Source: Leptolinea sp. UBA5366 (GTDB lineage Bacteria; Chloroflexota; Anaerolineae; Anaerolineales; Anaerolineaceae). From it: DNA of 25,076 bases. Made by a program: the position numbers and the translations under genes. The stretch is taken from assembly GCA_002407845.1 (NCBI GenBank), contig DHPK01000009.1:84340-109415 (forward strand), in the 5' to 3' direction. Within the stretch, counting starts at the first letter, position 1; every line of letters begins with the position of its first letter. The notes under the pieces are model-generated. The model was not told the DNA's origin and searched no databases. It worked only from the letters and a program-made list of their open reading frames with translations. This document shows, one piece after another, positions 16,672-24,191 of this stretch.

Positions 16672-17580
16672 TTGAAAAACATTTTGGTTTCCGGGTCAAC
16701 GACCTTTGAAATGACTGCCCGGGTGGAAGGCTTCCCGCTGCCATATACACCGATCGAATTTGAATTTGAGGGTGTGCGCTCCGAAATTTCCGGTGTTGGG
16801 CTGAACCTGACAAAGTCGCTCTTGACGCTTGGCAACAATGTAAAGTTTTGCACGATCATTGGCCGCGATCTGGTCGGGGAAATGATCCTGAATCGCTATG
16901 CTGCGGATGGAATTCCAGTAGAAGGCGTTTTGCAATGCGTTGCTGAGACAGCGCATTCTTGTATTCTGTATAATTCTTCTGGAAAACGGAAAATCATTTT
17001 GGATCTGAAAGACATTCAAGAAACTCGTTACCCGATGCTGCCAAATTATGAATTGCTTTGCAAATTGGATTTAGCGTATTTAAATAATATCAATTATTCC
17101 CGAGCTTTCTTTCCAGAGTTGAAAGAAGCTGGTGTTCCGATCGCCACCGATGTTCATGTGGTTGGGAGTCTGGAGGATGAATACAATCTCGAATTCATGC
17201 GGGAATCTGATATTTTATTTTTAAGCAATGAAGAAATTTTCGGGGCGGAACAGCAATTTATGGCTGAGCTGATCCGAGCTTTTGAAAACAAGGTGATTGT
17301 GATCGGAATGGGGGAAGAGGGTGCGCTGCTTTTTGACCGCTCGCTTGACCTTGTGCGCCATTTTCCAGCAGTGAAGACCCGTCCGGTGGTTAACTCGATT
17401 GGAGCTGGCGATTCCCTTTGTTCCTCTTTTTTGCATTATTACCTGAAAACACGCGATTCGCAGGAAGCCCTTCAAAACGCTGTCGTGTATGCATCGTGGA
17501 AAATCGGGGTGGATGGCGCAGCCTTCGGATTTGTTAACGAGCAGGAACTTGCAGGGATCCGAGCACAATATTTAGGCTAA
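16672..17580 (+). CDS. PfkB (ribokinase) family carbohydrate kinase
   Basis: A 302-residue kinase of the PfkB/ribokinase family, transferring phosphate from ATP to a sugar or nucleoside hydroxyl. The first signature is seen at GVGLNLTKSLLTLGNNVKF (41-59) and the second at NSIGAGDSLCSSF (241-253), with the catalytic base Asp247 and the anion-hole GAGD. Substrate cannot be told; its N-terminal half (RVEGFPLPYTPIEFEFEG) is not close to any one subfamily I recognise. It begins with TTG (no in-frame ATG nearby), with a purine-rich AAGAAAGAGAG about 8 bases before. It is separated from the previous gene by 94 AT-rich bases and ends at a convergent terminator. Confidence 0.85.
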   Translation: MKNILVSGSTTFEMTARVEGFPLPYTPIEFEFEGVRSEISGVGLNLTKSLLTLGNNVKFCTIIGRDLVGEMILNRYAADGIPVEGVLQCVAETAHSCILYNSSGKRKIILDLKDIQETRYPMLPNYELLCKLDLAYLNNINYSRAFFPELKEAGVPIATDVHVVGSLEDEYNLEFMRESDILFLSNEEIFGAEQQFMAELIRAFENKVIVIGMGEEGALLFDRSLDLVRHFPAVKTRPVVNSIGAGDSLCSSFLHYYLKTRDSQEALQNAVVYASWKIGVDGAAFGFVNEQELAGIRAQYLG

Positions 17581-17597
17581 TCAAGGTTTTATTGAAC

Positions 17598-17652
17598 CGA
17601 ACTGCTTGGAAAATTTTTCTTCGATCCGAAAACGGTTCGACTATGCAGTTCG
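17598..17652 (+). other. Two nested stems in the 3' region of the PfkB gene
   Basis: An outer 8-bp stem CGAACTGC / GCAGTTCG (17598-17605, 17645-17652) encloses TCGATCCG / CGGTTCGA (17621-17628, 17633-17640; one T-T mismatch, AAAA loop). It lies 17 bases after the stop codon and directly ahead of the convergent terminator. Function unknown; it could be a processed 3' RNA element or a remnant. Confidence 0.4.
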
Positions 17653-17675
17653 AAGGCAAAAAATTCTGATGAAAG

Positions 17676-17707
17676 AAAATGGAGCATCCGAAAGGATGCT
17701 CCATTTT
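17676..17707. terminator. Bidirectional terminator between convergent genes
   Basis: Perfect 14-bp stem AAAATGGAGCATCC / GGATGCTCCATTTT with a GAAA tetraloop. A rich-in-T arm faces both sides, so it can serve the PfkB gene (plus) and the ROK kinase gene (minus). Confidence 0.92.
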
Positions 17708-17727
17708 AACATCCTGAATGTTTGATT

Positions 17728-18624
17728 TCACCTGGCTTCCAGTTTCAGCTTTGCCAATGCCATCGCCCCGCAGGCGCCCGCCCGGTTCCCGAGGACTGGA
17801 GGCGTGATGTATTCATCGATGTTGTTCAGAATCATCGGGTGCTGAATATAGCCGTTGAGCAAACGCACAACCTCGGCGCGAATCATCGGAAACAATTGCA
17901 GCTGTTCCATGACTCCGCCGCCTAAAACAATCTTTTCAGGAGAGATTTGGCAGACTTGGGCAACGCATGCCTGTGCCAGATAATTTGCCAGCACTTTCCA
18001 AAATGGATGGTCTTGAGGCAGATTTTGAGCGGGAATGCCCAATCGATCCTGAATGGCAGGTCCGCAGCAAAGACCCTCAAGGCAATTGCTGTGATAGGGG
18101 CAATGCCCTGGATAGGGGTCAATTTCGTAGTCCTGGCGGATCAGAATATGTCCAGCTTCGGGATGTACCAGCCCATGAACCGGCATCCCGTTGATGATGA
18201 CGCCAGCGCCGACGCCTGTTCCAACAGTGTAATAGACCAAAGAGGAAGCTTTTTTCGAGTTACCCCAGGTGTATTCAGCCAGTGCAGCGCCGTTGACATC
18301 GGTGTCGAATCCGATCGGCAGGTTTAGTTCACGCTGAAGCACGCCTGCGACTTCGGTATATTGCCAGTTAGGCTTAGGTGTGGTGGTGATATATCCATAG
18401 GTTGGCGATTCCTGGTTCAGATCAACCGGACCGAAACAGCTGACACCGATCGCTTCGAGCGCATAAGTCTTTTGCTGTTCACGGAAGAAAGCAACCGTTC
18501 TTTCAAGCGTTTCTTGCGGTGTCGTTGTTGGGAATCGGACTTCTTCAAAGTAATGGTCAGGGTCTGCAAGAATCGAACAGACGAACTTGGTTCCCCCTGC
18601 TTCAACAGCTCCATAGTATTTCAT
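17728..18624 (-). CDS. ROK-family sugar kinase (fructokinase-like)
   Basis: A 298-residue ROK kinase resembling bacterial fructokinases of the YdhR/ScrK type. Visible are the phosphate loop EAGGTKF (8-14), the catalytic Asp109 in TDVNGAALAE, GTGVGAG (135-141), and the zinc-binding stretch from His159 (PEAGH) with Cys175, His178 and Cys181 in GHCPYHSNCLEG. The ATG at 18624 has AGGAGG 7 bases upstream; the ATG at 18628-18630 is only one base from it and is not credible. It is the last gene of the LacI-LarA-ROK unit (20 bases after LarA). Fructose is the likeliest substrate by similarity; the context (a LarA epimerase) leaves other sugars possible. Confidence 0.88.
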   Translation of the reverse strand: MKYYGAVEAGGTKFVCSILADPDHYFEEVRFPTTTPQETLERTVAFFREQQKTYALEAIGVSCFGPVDLNQESPTYGYITTTPKPNWQYTEVAGVLQRELNLPIGFDTDVNGAALAEYTWGNSKKASSLVYYTVGTGVGAGVIINGMPVHGLVHPEAGHILIRQDYEIDPYPGHCPYHSNCLEGLCCGPAIQDRLGIPAQNLPQDHPFWKVLANYLAQACVAQVCQISPEKIVLGGGVMEQLQLFPMIRAEVVRLLNGYIQHPMILNNIDEYITPPVLGNRAGACGAMALAKLKLEAR

Positions 18625-18644
18625 ATGCATGCCTCCTGAAATCT

Positions 18645-19889
18645 TTACTGATTGAGCGGCAGCGTCGCGCCGCCGAATGGCATCGCGATCACAGCTGCCT
18701 GATCACCATACTGAGCGATCAAGGCATCCAGCGTCTGCTGCGGGTCCTCGCTGACACGGAGATGGATTCTTCTCACAAAGTCAGCAGTTAAATCAGAATG
18801 CAGAAAAATATCTGCTTTCTGCATGACGAGAGCAATCGCGGCAGCTTTGTGACCGCCCAGCACAAAATCATTTTGAATGTGTTCAATCATCGCTGCGGGC
18901 GAATCATGAGTCAGCATCCATTCCTCGAAGTGTTTTTCACCCAAGCCTTCGCTGGCAGAAGCGAGCCATAGAATTGAGCCGCCTTCACGAACCGCGTGTT
19001 TGGCATTATCCAATGCCTTTTGGGATTGGTAGAGGTCAATATCCTTCGGGAAGCCGCCCGGTGACACAACCACGATATCAGCCTGCTGAGGAATTTTGAT
19101 ACCGTACATTTCATCCAGCATGCGGCAACCTTGGCGGTGTGCTTTGATGACGTCGCCCGCCACACAGCCTACAATGCGCTTATGCTCATCTAAAACAACA
19201 TTCACGATAAAGTCGACTGAAATGTATTCGAGAACCGATTCGATATCCATCCGGACAGGATTGCTGTCCAATTTTCCAGCTGCTGCGCTGACGTCAGTCA
19301 TGCGGCGGTGATTTGCCTGAATGGCTTCACGGGTCGAGACACCCGGCATGATTGCTTTTGCACCCCCGCTGTAGCCTGCGAAATAATGGTATTCGATGTT
19401 CCCCAGGCAAATTCGCCTCTGAGCGTCTGCTACGCGGTCAAAAATGTCAACCGGCGTTCCGTTGGCAGTCATCCCGAGATGAACCATCGCGCCATTCGAA
19501 TCGACACAGGCATAGCACGCGAAAATTTCTTCGCCGACCAGAGCGGTCTGTTCTTCGCGCGTGTGTCCGCGATGATTCCCCAAGGCAAAAACGATCACGA
19601 TGTCTTCATCTGCGACCCCTATTTTTCCCAATTCATCAAGCAGGATTGGTAAAACTTTTTTCGAGGGCATTGGGCGGGTGATATCGCTGGTGATGATTGC
19701 GATTTTTTCTCCCGGGCGGATAATCTTTTTCAATTCGGGCGTTCCAATTGGATTGGTGATGGACGTGTGCACAATTTCTGTCTCGTCGCGCTGCTGCTCG
19801 CTCGCAGCCGGTTCAAGAACTTGAATCAAATGCTGATCCGGAATCTCCAGTTCAATTGATGTCTTTCCAAATCCGAAAGGAATTTTCAT
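18645..19889 (-). CDS. larA: LarA-family nickel-dependent racemase/epimerase
   Basis: A 414-residue member of the LarA superfamily, 2-hydroxyacid racemases and epimerases that use the nickel-pincer nucleotide (NPN) cofactor. All expected active-site positions are present: Asp69 and Arg72 in SDITRP, His106 in GNHRGHT, His168, Lys178 in GGAKAIMPGVS (covalent cofactor attachment) and His194. The spacing His-10-Lys-16-His equals that of Lactobacillus lactate racemase (His174, Lys184, His200). The start ATG has CGGAGC about 6 bases upstream. The adjacent LacI regulator and sugar kinase suggest a sugar-acid epimerase rather than a lactate racemase, but the substrate is not settled. LarB, LarC and LarE are not in the window. 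Confidence 0.85.
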   Translation of the reverse strand: MKIPFGFGKTSIELEIPDQHLIQVLEPAASEQQRDETEIVHTSITNPIGTPELKKIIRPGEKIAIITSDITRPMPSKKVLPILLDELGKIGVADEDIVIVFALGNHRGHTREEQTALVGEEIFACYACVDSNGAMVHLGMTANGTPVDIFDRVADAQRRICLGNIEYHYFAGYSGGAKAIMPGVSTREAIQANHRRMTDVSAAAGKLDSNPVRMDIESVLEYISVDFIVNVVLDEHKRIVGCVAGDVIKAHRQGCRMLDEMYGIKIPQQADIVVVSPGGFPKDIDLYQSQKALDNAKHAVREGGSILWLASASEGLGEKHFEEWMLTHDSPAAMIEHIQNDFVLGGHKAAAIALVMQKADIFLHSDLTADFVRRIHLRVSEDPQQTLDALIAQYGDQAAVIAMPFGGATLPLNQ

Positions 19890-19908
19890 GGCGATGCTCC
19901 GTTGTTTT

Positions 19909-20916
19909 TTACCGAAGATCACGCGTGCTATTGCGGATGATCAATTCAGGCTGAATCAGGATATGCTCTTCCTGAATATTTTTACCGGCATTAATGTGTC
20001 TGATCAGCATTTCCGCGGCTTTCACGCCCATCAGATCCCGCGGCTGGGAAAGGGTGGTCATCCTGATCTGCGGCAGCGATGCAAAATAGACGTCATCAAA
20101 TCCGATCACGCCAAAGTCATCGGGAACTTTGATATTGTTTTCTGCAAGGTACTGCATAGCACCGAGAGCGATCATGTCATTTCCGCAGAAAAAACAATCG
20201 ATCTCTATTTTGGGACTGCGGTTGAAAAAGTTGCTGGCTGCCTGATAGCCGTTTTCAATCGTAAAAGAACCAAAGCTGATGTTCTCATCCGGAATCGGTG
20301 TTCCTGCAGCTTCAAAACCGCTTTTAAATCCAAGCAACCGATCAGCGTTTGAAACCGATTCAATCACGCCGCCAATGAATGCAGGGCGAGAATATCCGCA
20401 CTTTTGGAACAGCTGCGCGGCTTTTTGTCCGCCGGTGAAATTGTCAACCTCGATGTAGCTCAAGCCTTCCTTTTGCCAAAGGTTGGCAATCATGACTTTG
20501 GGAATGTTGATTTCAAGGTAGCGGTCAGCCGTTCGGTCGCAAGGCTTGAAGATAATGCCGTCGACGCGCTGATCCTGAATGTGCTGCAATTGCGCTTCTT
20601 CGATGGTCGGATCCCAATTCGAACTGCAAAGAATTGTGTTGTAGCCTTTTTCAAAGGCTGATTTATTGACTGCTAAAGCAATGTCAGCAAAAAAAGGATT
20701 AGAAATATCTGGAACGATCAGGGCAATTGTGAAAGTTTGATTTGTTTTCAAGCTGCGAGCATGGATATTCGGTCTGTATCCCATTGCTTTCGCAGTTTTC
20801 AGAATCTTTGCGCGCGTTTTCGGACTGACTCCGCTGCGCTCATTTAAAGTCCTGGATACCGTCGCATAAGATACACCGGTCGCATCGGCTATGTCTTTGA
20901 TGGTTGTTTCGGTCAT
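19909..20916 (-). CDS. LacI-family transcriptional regulator
   Basis: A 335-residue LacI/GalR-type repressor. The N-terminal helix-turn-helix is clear (TTIKDIADATGVSYATVSRT, about 4-23), followed by the hinge-region RPNIHARSLK, and a periplasmic-binding-like effector domain starting near FTIALIVPDISNPFFADIA. The C-terminal core has PDDFGVIGFDDV and TTLSQPRDLMG. I chose the ATG at 20916. The longer frame from GTG 20934 would start inside the preceding terminator. It precedes LarA by 19 bases and probably controls its own unit, responding to a sugar or sugar acid. No clear palindromic LacI operator was found nearby. Confidence 0.9.
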   Translation of the reverse strand: MTETTIKDIADATGVSYATVSRTLNERSGVSPKTRAKILKTAKAMGYRPNIHARSLKTNQTFTIALIVPDISNPFFADIALAVNKSAFEKGYNTILCSSNWDPTIEEAQLQHIQDQRVDGIIFKPCDRTADRYLEINIPKVMIANLWQKEGLSYIEVDNFTGGQKAAQLFQKCGYSRPAFIGGVIESVSNADRLLGFKSGFEAAGTPIPDENISFGSFTIENGYQAASNFFNRSPKIEIDCFFCGNDMIALGAMQYLAENNIKVPDDFGVIGFDDVYFASLPQIRMTTLSQPRDLMGVKAAEMLIRHINAGKNIQEEHILIQPELIIRNSTRDLR

Positions 20917-20927
20917 TTTCAAATTAA

Positions 20928-20962
20928 AAGCCACCTGACTTTCAAGATTGGTCAGGTGGCTT
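20928..20962 (-). terminator. Terminator between transketolase and LacI gene
   Basis: 12-bp stem AAGCCACCTGAC / GTCAGGTGGCTT with an 11-base loop, followed on the minus strand by TTAATTT. It starts 8 bases after the transketolase C stop and ends 12 bases before the LacI ATG, leaving no room for a promoter in between. Confidence 0.75.
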
Positions 20963-20970
20963 AAGGTTAA

Positions 20971-21936
20971 TTATTTCTTCATCGAAATGGCTTTTCGGAC
21001 GCCTGTGATGATGTCACCATCAGTCAGCCCATAGATACCTGCGAGGTAGTCCGGTGTGCCGACCTGTCCGAATTCGTCTTTGACGCCGACCCGGATCACC
21101 GGAGTCGGATTGGTGCCGGAGAGAAATGCGGCGACTGCAGCGCCCAAACCGCCAACAATGTTGCCGTTTTCCGCAGTCACGATTGCGCCGGTCTGTTTGG
21201 CATATTTTGCAACGGCTTCCTCATCGAGCGGTTTGATTGTGAACATGTCGATGACCGTTGCTTGAATACCGTCAGCTGTCAGTTTTTCAGCAGCTTTTAA
21301 GGCTTCTGCAACCATCATGCCGCAAGCGATGATCGTCACATCTGATCCTTCTCTCAAGACGTTGGCTTTGCCGGGAGTGAATTTTGAATCAGCTGAGTAG
21401 ATTGCAATGGCATTTTTCCGCCCCATGCGGCAGTAAGTCAGCCCCGGTCTGTCTTTTAGCTCCGGAAGCAGGGAGGCGCCCATCGCGCTGTCAGTGAACT
21501 CAATCACAGTAGCGTGCGGGATCGCGCGGTAGAGGCAGATGTCTTCGAACGGCATATGCGTCCCACCGTTATAAGCTGCCTGAACGCCTGGGTCTGAGCC
21601 GATAATTCGGACCGAGTTTTTCGCATAGGCAATTGAAATGAAGACCTGGTCGAACGCCCGGCGGGCAGCAAAAGCTCCGAATGTGTGGACAAAAGGCTTT
21701 TTCCCAACTGCTGAAAGTCCGCCTGCCATCCCCATCATGTTGGCTTCCTGAATGCCGCAGTTAAAAACCTGATCAGGGTATTTCAGATCATAGCCGGCAG
21801 TGCCGATCGAGTTCATTAAGTCAGCATCAAGATAGACCACCTGAGGATCCTGCTCGACCATATTTTTAATGGCTTCGCCGAACATGTTCTTTCCGGCAAT
21901 TTTTTCTTTTTCACCGTTATAGATCAATTTAAACAT
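20971..21936 (-). CDS. Transketolase, C-terminal subunit
   Basis: A 321-residue protein with the pyrimidine-binding and C-terminal domains of transketolase, acting with the separately coded N-terminal subunit. The catalytic Glu64 lies in CGIQEANMMGMAGGLSAVGK, and the substrate-contacting stretch is GSDPGVQAAYNGGTHMPFEDI. The C-terminal domain has the VIDMFTIKPLDEEA stretch and ENGNIVGGLGAAV. AAGGA is about 10 bases before the ATG. The gene starts 6 bases after the N-terminal subunit stop, so they form one unit. Split transketolases are common in archaea and anaerobes; a dihydroxyacetone- or 1-deoxyxylulose-type variant is less likely. Confidence 0.92.
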   Translation of the reverse strand: MFKLIYNGEKEKIAGKNMFGEAIKNMVEQDPQVVYLDADLMNSIGTAGYDLKYPDQVFNCGIQEANMMGMAGGLSAVGKKPFVHTFGAFAARRAFDQVFISIAYAKNSVRIIGSDPGVQAAYNGGTHMPFEDICLYRAIPHATVIEFTDSAMGASLLPELKDRPGLTYCRMGRKNAIAIYSADSKFTPGKANVLREGSDVTIIACGMMVAEALKAAEKLTADGIQATVIDMFTIKPLDEEAVAKYAKQTGAIVTAENGNIVGGLGAAVAAFLSGTNPTPVIRVGVKDEFGQVGTPDYLAGIYGLTDGDIITGVRKAISMKK

Positions 21937-21942
21937 GGCAGC

Positions 21943-22767
21943 TTATCCTTTCTTGAGTTCTTCGAGTTGACCGATAATTTCATCCGCCAGCTCTGGGGTG
22001 ATCGTGTTGTGATGGTTCAGCGTGATGTCGACAATCTGCGGTACGCCGCTGCCTTTTACGGTGTCAAGGACGATCATTGCGGGGCGGTCGCCCTGTTCTT
22101 TCTGAACCTTTTCAATTGTTTCATAGATCAGATCAGGATCATCGCCTTTAATGGTGACTGTGTACCAGTTGAAGGCATCAAATTTGGCAGCCGGGTCATC
22201 CAGATCGCAAATTTCGGCAACATAACCGTCCAGCTGACGTTTGTTGTAATCGAGGAAAGCGATGAAATTGCCGAGTTTCTTCTGTGCGGCAAACAATGCC
22301 ATTTCCCAAACTTGACCTTCCTGCGTTTCACCGTCGCCGATGATCAGATAAACGCGGGCTTTGCTGTTCGAATGCTTCAAACCAAGCGCCATTCCGCAGG
22401 CTGTGGAAGCGCCCTGCCCCAGCGAACCGGTTGTCATGTCAACACCGACCGTTAGATTTCGATCACAGTGGCTGGGAAGACGGGTGCCATTTTGGTTGAG
22501 CGTTCTTAATTCTTCTAGCGGGAAATATCCCTTTAATGCCAGCGTAGCGTACAAAGCCGGACCGGCATGGCCTTTGGATATGACTAATCGATCGCGGTCT
22601 TCCCAACACGGGTTACTTGGATCGATGTTCATGATGCCGCCGTAAAGCGCAGCCAGACAGTCCGAAATAGAGAGGGATCCGCCGATATGCCCAAACCCTC
22701 GAGCCTTGAATTGGACCATTTCCTGAATTCGGATGTCTGTTGCAAATTTTTTCAAGGGGGTTATCAT
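21943..22767 (-). CDS. Transketolase, N-terminal subunit
   Basis: A 274-residue protein carrying the thiamine-pyrophosphate-binding domain of transketolase. It has SKGHAGPALYATLA (64-77), GSLGQGAS (114-121), the TPP/metal motif GDGETQEGQVWEMALFAA (144-161) with the metal ligand Asn175 in LDYNKRQLDG. The ATG at 22767 is preferred to the TTG at 22797: AAAGGAAAC lies about 5 to 9 bases upstream, and residues from MITPLKKFA look like the normal family start. It is the first gene of the transketolase unit, behind a separate terminator that follows PGK. Confidence 0.92.
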   Translation of the reverse strand: MITPLKKFATDIRIQEMVQFKARGFGHIGGSLSISDCLAALYGGIMNIDPSNPCWEDRDRLVISKGHAGPALYATLALKGYFPLEELRTLNQNGTRLPSHCDRNLTVGVDMTTGSLGQGASTACGMALGLKHSNSKARVYLIIGDGETQEGQVWEMALFAAQKKLGNFIAFLDYNKRQLDGYVAEICDLDDPAAKFDAFNWYTVTIKGDDPDLIYETIEKVQKEQGDRPAMIVLDTVKGSGVPQIVDITLNHHNTITPELADEIIGQLEELKKG

Positions 22768-22805
22768 AGATTGTTTCCTTTCAATTTGCGTGATCAATTC
22801 TTATG

Positions 22806-22828
22806 GAGAAATTTTTGAATAATTTCTC
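22806..22828 (-). promoter_or_regulatory. Inverted repeat in the transketolase leader
   Basis: GAGAAATT and AATTTCTC (22806-22813, 22821-22828) form an 8-bp hairpin with a 7-base loop, 39 bases upstream of the transketolase ATG. A -10-like TACAAT lies just upstream at 22836-22841 (minus). It may be an operator or a leader hairpin. Confidence 0.35.
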
Positions 22829-22849
22829 GTCTAATTGTAACGTATAAGT

Positions 22850-22881
22850 CAAAAACTTTCATCAAGCGATGAAAGTTTTTG
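22850..22881 (-). terminator. Terminator between PGK and transketolase
   Basis: Perfect 13-bp stem CAAAAACTTTCAT / ATGAAAGTTTTTG with a 6-base loop. The T run is inside the stem, so termination may be partial. It lies 53 bases after the PGK stop. The bases TTGACT at its 3' end resemble a -35 box but no -10 is found at a proper distance. Confidence 0.6.
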
Positions 22882-22934
22882 GTGAAAATCAATAGTTTCT
22901 GTATTGTGCCAGAGATTCCGGCGGTACTGAGTTC

Positions 22935-24191
22935 TCAGCTGGCGGTATCTCTATCATATGCTTTTTCCATCGCCGCAATCAGAGGAAGTTTTTTCCCCGA
23001 CATGAAACGCACCATTGCGCCGCCGCCAGTGCAAATATAACTGATGCGGCTGATGTCGATCAGCCGGCTGGCTGAGTTGATCGTATCGCCGCCGCCGATG
23101 ACAGAATAGCCCGGAGAATCGGCAATTGCTTGCCAGATTCCTTTCGTTCCCGCCGCAAACAGCGGATTTTCATACATGCCGGCAGGACCGTTTGCAAAGA
23201 TGGTTTTCGCTTGATTAATCTTTTCTGCGTATGCGCTGATCGTTTTTTGTCCGATATCAGGATACAGCGTATCGATCGGCATCTGGCTGACGTCAAGTTC
23301 CTTGCGCTGCCCATTTTCTTCATAAGCGACGTCGATCGGCAGCATGATTTTATCTGGAAATTCTTTTAAAAATGATTTGGACTGCTCAACAAAGCCGAGC
23401 AGATCTTTATTCTTCAGGAACTGGAGCGTTTTCTCGCCTACGTTAACCCCGTTGGCAACCAGCATGACCAATCCTGTCACTCCTGAAGTCAATATTTTAT
23501 CGGCGGTGCCATTTTCAAGCACTGGTTTCATCATGCCGAATGCGTCTGAGATTTTTGCTCCCCCAAGAACGAAAACGGTCGGCTTTTCCGCTCCGTGCAA
23601 AACCCGGCTGAGCACTTCGTATTCCTGAAACAACAGCGGTCCGGCATAGGTCGGCAGGATTTCCTGAAATGCAACCATGCTTGGCGAATTTCGATGGGCA
23701 GCGGAGAATGCCTCATTGACGTAGCAATCGAAGAGCGGAGCCAGTTTTCGAACCAGCCAAGTTTGCGTGTAGGCAGCGGCATCCAGCTTGACATCTTTCT
23801 CAAAGGTCGAGACTTCCTCTGTCAGATAACGCAGGTTCCCCAGAATGACTACTTCCCCCGGCTGAAGATGCTCAACCCGTTCAAGCGCAGCTGGTCCGCA
23901 AACGTCATCAAGATAGCTGACCGGTGTGCCGAGAGCTTCGGAAAGTCTGACTGCATGCTCGTGCAGGTCGATTAGATTCTGGTAGTCCAGCGTGTCGCCC
24001 TGGTGAGCGATGATGGCAATTGCAGCGCCGCTTTTCAAAAGCATTTGAATGACCGGGACTGTTTTTACGATTCGATCATCATTGACAATCGCATTGCTGA
24101 CCGGATCAATTGGCGAATTGATATCCGGGCGTAGCAGCACTTTTTTTCCGTGCAAATCTGCGCCTTCCAGCGAACGCATTTTTATTTCCAT
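22935..24191 (-). CDS. pgk: Phosphoglycerate kinase, archaeal-type
   Basis: A 418-residue phosphoglycerate kinase, converting 1,3-bisphosphoglycerate and ADP to 3-phosphoglycerate and ATP. Motifs are KVLLRPDINSPIDP (17-30), IAHQGDTLDYQNLIDLHEHA (about 60-79), GNLRYLTEEV, GGAKISDAFGMM and VIGGGDTINSASRL. The AHQG...DYxNLxDLxEHA stretch and YLDDVCGPAA are characteristic of archaeal PGK, whereas bacterial forms have a different pattern here. The listed ATG overlaps the GAPDH stop by 10 bases. An ATG at 24179 (MRSLEGADLHG) has a GGA 7 bases upstream, agrees better with family N-termini, and may be the true start. It is transcribed with the type II GAPDH. Confidence 0.9.
   Translation of the reverse strand: MEIKMRSLEGADLHGKKVLLRPDINSPIDPVSNAIVNDDRIVKTVPVIQMLLKSGAAIAIIAHQGDTLDYQNLIDLHEHAVRLSEALGTPVSYLDDVCGPAALERVEHLQPGEVVILGNLRYLTEEVSTFEKDVKLDAAAYTQTWLVRKLAPLFDCYVNEAFSAAHRNSPSMVAFQEILPTYAGPLLFQEYEVLSRVLHGAEKPTVFVLGGAKISDAFGMMKPVLENGTADKILTSGVTGLVMLVANGVNVGEKTLQFLKNKDLLGFVEQSKSFLKEFPDKIMLPIDVAYEENGQRKELDVSQMPIDTLYPDIGQKTISAYAEKINQAKTIFANGPAGMYENPLFAAGTKGIWQAIADSPGYSVIGGGDTINSASRLIDISRISYICTGGGAMVRFMSGKKLPLIAAMEKAYDRDTAS

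Noticed and set aside
20917..20934. GTG start for the LacI regulator
   Set aside because: It lies in the terminator stem and has no binding site; MTETTIKDIADATG is a normal family start.
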